Positions 60,154 to 64,000 of a DNA stretch of 64,000 nucleotides are shown here, piece by piece. Source of the stretch: Bacteroidales bacterium (GTDB lineage Bacteria; Bacteroidota; Bacteroidia; Bacteroidales; UBA4181); NCBI GenBank assembly GCA_017523725.1, contig JAFWVY010000016.1, forward strand, positions 62,001 through 126,000. Direction: 5' to 3'. Below the pieces are notes generated by a model. The model saw only the letters and a program-made list of their open reading frames with translations, did not search any database and was not told the DNA's origin. Position 1 is the first letter of the stretch, and each line of letters opens with the position of its first letter. The translations under genes and the position numbers were made by a program.

Positions 60154-60161
60154 TAAATTTG
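60154..60161 (+). promoter_or_regulatory. -7 box for the GNAT gene at 60250
   Basis: TAAATTTG, perfect consensus, 89 bp before the ATG; the leader is about 80 nt and GC-rich. Confidence 0.45.
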
Positions 60162-60249
60162 CATGCGGCACCGGCGATGCGGCAGCCCGCCGGCCCGAAA
60201 CGCCGGCGGCATACAGACCATCTTGCCAGCCGTTTGACGCCACAGTATC

Positions 60250-60741
60250 ATGCAGACCATAAGAAACCATTCGGAAAACGGGGAAGATGCGGAAAAGCGG
60301 AAAGCCGCCGTCAGGGCTTTGTGGATCGAAGCATTCCACGACGACGAGGCCTACGTGGATTTTTTCTTCCACGTTTTCTACCGCGACCACTGCACCTGGA
60401 CCTGCGAGGAAGACGGACAGTTGCTGGGTGCCCTTCAGGCCTTCCCTTGGGACACTTCCGGCACTGCGGTGTATGTGTGCGGCGTGTCGGTGGCAGAGGA
60501 TTTACGCGGCCGGGGCATTGGCAGCCGGCTGATGCAGGCGGCCTGTGACAGTCTGGCCGGAAGCGGTGTGCGCCGAGTCGTGCTGGTGCCGGTCGGGCCG
60601 CACGTGGTCCCCTGGTACCAGCGTCTCGGGTTTGTGGTTGATGCGGCGGCAGAACTGCCGCCGTTCCGGGTGTCGGGCATGTCCGACACCGACTTTACTG
60701 AATGGCAGCGCAGCCATGTCATGGTGCGCTGTCTCCCGTAG
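60250..60741 (+). CDS. GNAT family N-acetyltransferase
   Basis: A 163-residue acetyltransferase. The acetyl-CoA binding motif is VCGVSVAEDLRGRGIGSRLMQAA (about residues 76-98), followed by the VVLVPVGPHVVPWYQRLGFV strand-helix typical of the fold. N-terminal region FHDDEAYVDFFFHVFYRD is common to a subgroup in Bacteroidetes and Firmicutes. Substrate unknown. Confidence 0.87.
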   Translation: MQTIRNHSENGEDAEKRKAAVRALWIEAFHDDEAYVDFFFHVFYRDHCTWTCEEDGQLLGALQAFPWDTSGTAVYVCGVSVAEDLRGRGIGSRLMQAACDSLAGSGVRRVVLVPVGPHVVPWYQRLGFVVDAAAELPPFRVSGMSDTDFTEWQRSHVMVRCLP

Positions 60742-60827
60742 GATTTTCCAGATGTCTTGGCAGGATGAGCCTGGCTTTCCGGCCGGGTCCGGCTGTGTCC
60801 GGTGAAAAAACGGCCGTGCGACCCTGG

Positions 60828-62114
60828 TCAGTCGGTCAGGGTGAAACCGCAGCTTTCAATCGCCTTTTCCAGTGCCTCGCGGCTGGCAGTGCCCGTCACG
60901 CGGGCTTCGCCGCTCTGCAGATCGACCTGTGCCGATTCGACATCCGGCACGCTTTTCAGCGCATTTTCGGCATTCAGGCGGCAGTGGCTGCAGTTCATGC
61001 CCTGAATATGGAACAGCCTTTCGTTTTTCATGGCGTTTTCAGTGGTTGATAAAGTCTCGTCGCTGTGACCGTGTGCGTGTTCGTGCGCATGCGTGTGGCC
61101 ACCCTTCAGGTGCGGGTGTATCAGCAGCGTATAGACCAGCAGGATGCAAAGCACGGCGGTGCAGGTCCAGTGGAACCATCCGTGCATGTGCATCGTCCCG
61201 CCCGATGCCAGCGACGACACGAACCATTCCCTCGGCAGCAGATGGTCGATGCCCAGTCCAAAGACAACGGCACCCAGCACGATGCTTCCGACGTAGATGC
61301 ATTGTGTCTTGAATCCCAGAACTTTGCGAACGACCAGCAGGCTGGCCACATTGCACGCGGGACCCGCCATCAGCAGCACCAGCCCCGCACCGGGCGTCAG
61401 TCCCTTGAGCATCAGGGCAGCGGCAATCGGAATGGATCCCGTGGCACAGACATACATCGGGATGGCGATACAGAGTACGAGCAATATCGAAAGCAGGCTG
61501 TTGTCTGCGAAGACGTGGAAGAAACTGTCCGGTACCAGCACGGTAATCAGGGCTGCGGCCACCAAACCGATGACCAGCCATTTCCCGATGTCTTCCATCA
61601 TCTCAATGTAGGCATATTGCAGAGCATCTGCCATCCGCTCCCGCAAGGTCGGCGAGGAACCCCGGGCAGCATCAGGCTGAGCCTGGCCGGTCGGGGTCCC
61701 TGCGGCATCTTGTTTGTCAAACAGATTGACTATCTGCCCGCCGAACAGGGCGGTGCACAGTGCGGCCAACGGACGGACCAGCGCGAAAGGCAGCCCCATG
61801 AGCGACCAGGTGGCCACGATGGAATCCACACCGGTCTGCGGCGTGGCAATGAGGAATGCGGTAGCAGCCCCCTTGCTCGCGCCCTCGCGCCGCAGCGACA
61901 TGGCGGTGGGTATGACACCACACGAGCACAGCGGCAGCGGAATGCCGAACAGCGTGGCGTTCAGTACCGAACGGAAATCCGGCCGTGCCAGGTAACGGCT
62001 ATAGACCGTCCCCGGCACAAACGCATGCATCAGTCCTGCCAGCAGGAACCCCAGCAGCAGGAACGGGGACATTTCATTCAGGATGTGCAGCAGTTCGTTG
62101 GCAAGTCCAGTCAT
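60828..62114 (-). CDS. SO_0444-type Cu/Zn efflux permease with C-terminal HMA domain
   Basis: A 428-residue protein. The N-terminal part is a permease of the ArsP_1/DUF318 type with two sets of helices (FLLLGFLLAGLMHAFVPG; GIPLPLCSCGVIPTAMSLRREGASKGAATAFLIATPQTGVDS; IPMYVCATGSIPIAAALMLKG). A His-rich linker (GGHTHAHEHAHGHSDE) follows, then a heavy-metal-associated domain with GMNCSHC. This matches the SO_0444 family of proposed copper/zinc exporters. It lies 15 bp downstream of rubredoxin in an oxidative/metal-stress operon. Confidence 0.88.
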   Translation of the reverse strand: MTGLANELLHILNEMSPFLLLGFLLAGLMHAFVPGTVYSRYLARPDFRSVLNATLFGIPLPLCSCGVIPTAMSLRREGASKGAATAFLIATPQTGVDSIVATWSLMGLPFALVRPLAALCTALFGGQIVNLFDKQDAAGTPTGQAQPDAARGSSPTLRERMADALQYAYIEMMEDIGKWLVIGLVAAALITVLVPDSFFHVFADNSLLSILLVLCIAIPMYVCATGSIPIAAALMLKGLTPGAGLVLLMAGPACNVASLLVVRKVLGFKTQCIYVGSIVLGAVVFGLGIDHLLPREWFVSSLASGGTMHMHGWFHWTCTAVLCILLVYTLLIHPHLKGGHTHAHEHAHGHSDETLSTTENAMKNERLFHIQGMNCSHCRLNAENALKSVPDVESAQVDLQSGEARVTGTASREALEKAIESCGFTLTD

Positions 62115-62129
62115 AATCCGATGGCTGTC

Positions 62130-62288
62130 TTATGCGGCCGAGAAGGCGTCTTTGCCTGCACCGCAAAGCGGACATTCGAAATCGGCCGGCACATCTTCCC
62201 ATGCCGTACCGGGGGCGATACCGGCTTCGGGTACGCCGACGGCGGGATCGTACTCCCAGCCGCAGAGGTCACATACATATTTTTCCAT
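62130..62288 (-). CDS. rubredoxin
   Basis: A 52-residue protein: [18 protein letters not shown] at the N-terminus and [13 protein letters not shown] at the C-terminus give the two CxxC pairs that bind one iron. Rubredoxins pass electrons to rubrerythrin and other oxygen-detoxifying enzymes. It follows the rubrerythrin gene by 18 bp, supporting that partnership. Intact and full length. Confidence 0.95.
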   Translation of the reverse strand: MEKYVCDLCGWEYDPAVGVPEAGIAPGTAWEDVPADFECPLCGAGKDAFSAA

Positions 62289-62306
62289 AGCTGTATTCTT
62301 TAATGA

Positions 62307-62849
62307 TTAATAATTTTCTGCATGCACTTCGAAATAAGCCTGCGGATGGGCGCAGACCGGGCAGATCTCGGGTGCCTTGGTGCCCACGACGATGTGGCCG
62401 CAGTTGCGGCATTCCCACACCTTGACCTCGCTCTTGGCGAAGACGGCGGCCGTTTCCACGTTCTTCAGCAGGGCGCGGTAACGTTCCTCGTGCTGTTTCT
62501 CAATGGCGGCGACCCCGCGGAATTTAGCGGCCAGTTCGGGGAAACCTTCCGCTTCGGCTGTCTTGGCAAAGCCTTCGTACATGTCGGTCCATTCGTAATT
62601 CTCACCGTCTGCGGCAGCGGCCAGATTCTGCGCCGTGTCGCCGATGCCGTCGAGTTCCTTGAACCAGAGCTTGGCGTGTTCTTTCTCGTTGTCAGCCGTT
62701 TTCAGGAAAAGGGCGGCAATCTGCTCGAAGCCCTCTTTCTTGGCCTTGGATGCGAAATATGTGTATTTGTTGCGGGCCTGCGATTCGCCGGCGAAGGCCG
62801 CTTCCAGGTTTTTGGCAGTCTGGGTGCCTGCATACTTGTTATTTGCCAT
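62307..62849 (-). CDS. rubrerythrin
   Basis: A 180-residue peroxide-scavenging protein. The N-terminal four-helix di-iron domain has [13 protein letters not shown] (about residues 20-32), [14 protein letters not shown] and a second half with ExxxxxH in [14 protein letters not shown]. The C-terminal rubredoxin domain is [12 protein letters not shown] and [13 protein letters not shown]. It reduces hydrogen peroxide in anaerobes. Start ATG 62849 ([16 protein letters not shown]); the open frame extends upstream across a -7 box. Confidence 0.94.
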   Translation of the reverse strand: MANNKYAGTQTAKNLEAAFAGESQARNKYTYFASKAKKEGFEQIAALFLKTADNEKEHAKLWFKELDGIGDTAQNLAAAADGENYEWTDMYEGFAKTAEAEGFPELAAKFRGVAAIEKQHEERYRALLKNVETAAVFAKSEVKVWECRNCGHIVVGTKAPEICPVCAHPQAYFEVHAENY

Positions 62850-62917
62850 GATGGTATGAATGTTTGAGGGTATCACCGGGAGACAACGACAGTGTCTCGG
62901 AACGGCCCGATACGCAG

Positions 62918-62925
62918 CAAAGATA
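62918..62925 (-). promoter_or_regulatory. -7 box for the rubrerythrin operon
   Basis: Minus-strand TATCTTTG, 69 bp upstream of the rubrerythrin ATG; a TTG lies 17 bp further upstream (62945-62943). Confidence 0.55.
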
Positions 62926-62977
62926 ATGAAAAAAATATTCCGCAATAAGGGCGTTATACGGCTTCGGCAGGAACTTT

Positions 62978-64000
62978 TTACGCTTCGAAGATGGTGCCAC
63001 CGGCATGGTCGCGCGGGGCTCCGGTGACCGAGGCGAGCGTATTGTCGAGGCCTTGCACGCGGAGCATGCCCAGGAAAGCGAAAATCAAGGCTTCCTTATA
63101 GTTGACGGTATAGTTGTCGGGGATGACGATGCGGTAGGGAGTGGCCTCCTGCAGCAGGTCGATGGCGAACCGGTTGTAAGCGCCGCCGCCTGTCACCAGC
63201 AACTCGGGGGCGGCAGGGTTTCCCAGCAGTGCGTCGGGGGCGGGAAGCGCCGCCGCAATCTGGCGTGCGATGTGGTGGCTGTAGGTCCGCAGTACGTCGC
63301 TGGGAGGCAGCCCGTGACGGTCGATGAGCGGCATCAGCACCTCGTCCACCCATTCCCGGCCCAGCGACTTGGGTCCCTTGACGGCATAGAACGGCAGGGC
63401 GTCGAGTTCCTGTTCCAGCGCGGCGCAGCGGACACCCCGCCGGGCCAGTTCTCCGCCGTCGTCGTACGGCATGCCTTCGCGCTCGGCATAACGGTTGAAA
63501 ACCATATTGAAGGGGCCGATGTCGAAAGCCGTGCGGCGGCCGTCCTGCCGGAACGAAACATTGGCAAAGCCACCCAGATTGAGACAGGCCGCATACGCGC
63601 CGAAAAGCAGTTCGTCGCCGATGGGCACCAGCGGTGCACCCTGACCGCCCATAGCCACATCCTGCCGCCGGAAGTCGGCGACCGTCCGGATGCCGCTGAC
63701 GGCGGCGATGGCCGCGCCGTCGCCGATCTGGAGTGTCAGGCCCTCGTCCGGCCGGTGGAACACCGTGTGGCCGTGCGAGGCGATGAGGTCTACCTTGTCG
63801 GTGCCGGCGAACGTCTTGCAGCAGGCGCCGATATACCGTCCGAAATCCCGGTCGGCCCGGGTCAGGTCCAGTCCGCCGGCCTCGTGTACCGTAGCCAGCC
63901 GCTGCCGCCATGCCGCGTCATACGGAATCGTGACAGCCCGCAGGACGGAAAACGCATAGTGGCCGTTCCGCTTCGTGAAGCGGCAGAGCGCAAGGTCCAG
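62978..64000 (-). CDS. anmK: anhydro-N-acetylmuramic acid kinase, 5'-partial
   Basis: The frame stays open to the right edge, so the N-terminus is outside the window; 340 residues are visible, beginning [17 protein letters not shown]. Family motifs: [32 protein letters not shown] and [11 protein letters not shown] near the C-terminus. A GTG at 63763 lies mid-gene and is not the start. The enzyme phosphorylates 1,6-anhydroMurNAc to MurNAc-6-phosphate in cell-wall recycling. Family proteins are about 350-390 residues, so only a short N-terminal part is missing. Confidence 0.93.
   Translation of the reverse strand: MDLALCRFTKRNGHYAFSVLRAVTIPYDAAWRQRLATVHEAGGLDLTRADRDFGRYIGACCKTFAGTDKVDLIASHGHTVFHRPDEGLTLQIGDGAAIAAVSGIRTVADFRRQDVAMGGQGAPLVPIGDELLFGAYAACLNLGGFANVSFRQDGRRTAFDIGPFNMVFNRYAEREGMPYDDGGELARRGVRCAALEQELDALPFYAVKGPKSLGREWVDEVLMPLIDRHGLPPSDVLRTYSHHIARQIAAALPAPDALLGNPAAPELLVTGGGAYNRFAIDLLQEATPYRIVIPDNYTVNYKEALIFAFLGMLRVQGLDNTLASVTGAPRDHAGGTIFEA

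Overview
The window is chromosomal DNA from a high-GC member of the Bacteroidota, most likely order Bacteroidales. The evidence is Bacteroidetes-type promoters (-7 box TAnnTTTG, in several cases with TTTG or TTG 19-20 bp upstream), a UpxY antiterminator, DUF4290 and DUF3784 proteins, an arginine operon led by a Bacteroidetes-type GNAT acyltransferase, a PurL-PurQ fusion, a MurA with Asp in place of the catalytic Cys, and many secreted glycoside hydrolases. The composition would suit Alistipes/Rikenellaceae-like organisms, but genus cannot be fixed from the sequence alone. There is one tRNA (Lys-CTT). I see no rRNA, insertion sequence, prophage or CRISPR array.

Layout. 1-1003: 3' part of a BNR_4 protein. 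998-5879 (minus): arginine/proline operon (GNAT acyltransferase, argC, argD, argB, proC, phosphoesterase). 6021-8254: outer-membrane barrel, lgt, ogt. 8390-14684: 2-hydroxyacid dehydrogenase and thiL, then a compact cassette of HPr-kinase-like protein, S26-like peptidase and ABC exporter facing a nucleotidyltransferase-PqqD pair. 14807-16744: polyprenyl glycosylphosphotransferase and UpxY without a capsule locus. 16834-20568: GH2, Sua5/YciO, and a 61-aa peptide. 20605-26487: tRNA-Lys, truA, trkH-trkA-plsC, a frameshifted 5-formyl-THF cyclo-ligase, and a PfkB kinase. 26495-31404: lon, rpmE, then a sigma factor / membrane protein / Spy-like operon. 31669-45308: frameshifted GH51, DUF4290, murA, phenylacetate-CoA ligase, GH2, GH43, DUF3784, purL. 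45442-54127: slyD, a low-GC ATPase, HIT-greA, GH53, rpsT, radC, lemA-M48, pyrH, menA. 54127-60741: GH43, GH127, DUF2264, SDR, GNAT. 60828-64000: rubrerythrin, rubredoxin and metal-permease operon, then AnmK running off the right edge.

How the genes work together. GH51, GH43 (two), GH127, GH53 and GH2 (two) fit breakdown of arabinan/arabinogalactan side chains of plant pectin. They are spread over 40 kb with no SusC/SusD pair in view. The arginine genes cover the early steps from glutamate. The most system-like unexplained locus is the PqqD / HPr-kinase-like / nucleotidyltransferase / S26 peptidase / ABC cassette at 10381-14684. It resembles the tailoring and export part of a ribosomal-peptide pathway, with no cyclase and no adjacent precursor; a 61-aa peptide at 20383 is a possible, unproven substrate. 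Other points of note are a terminator-like hairpin in the greA leader and two single-base frameshifts, which may be sequence errors or real pseudogenes.
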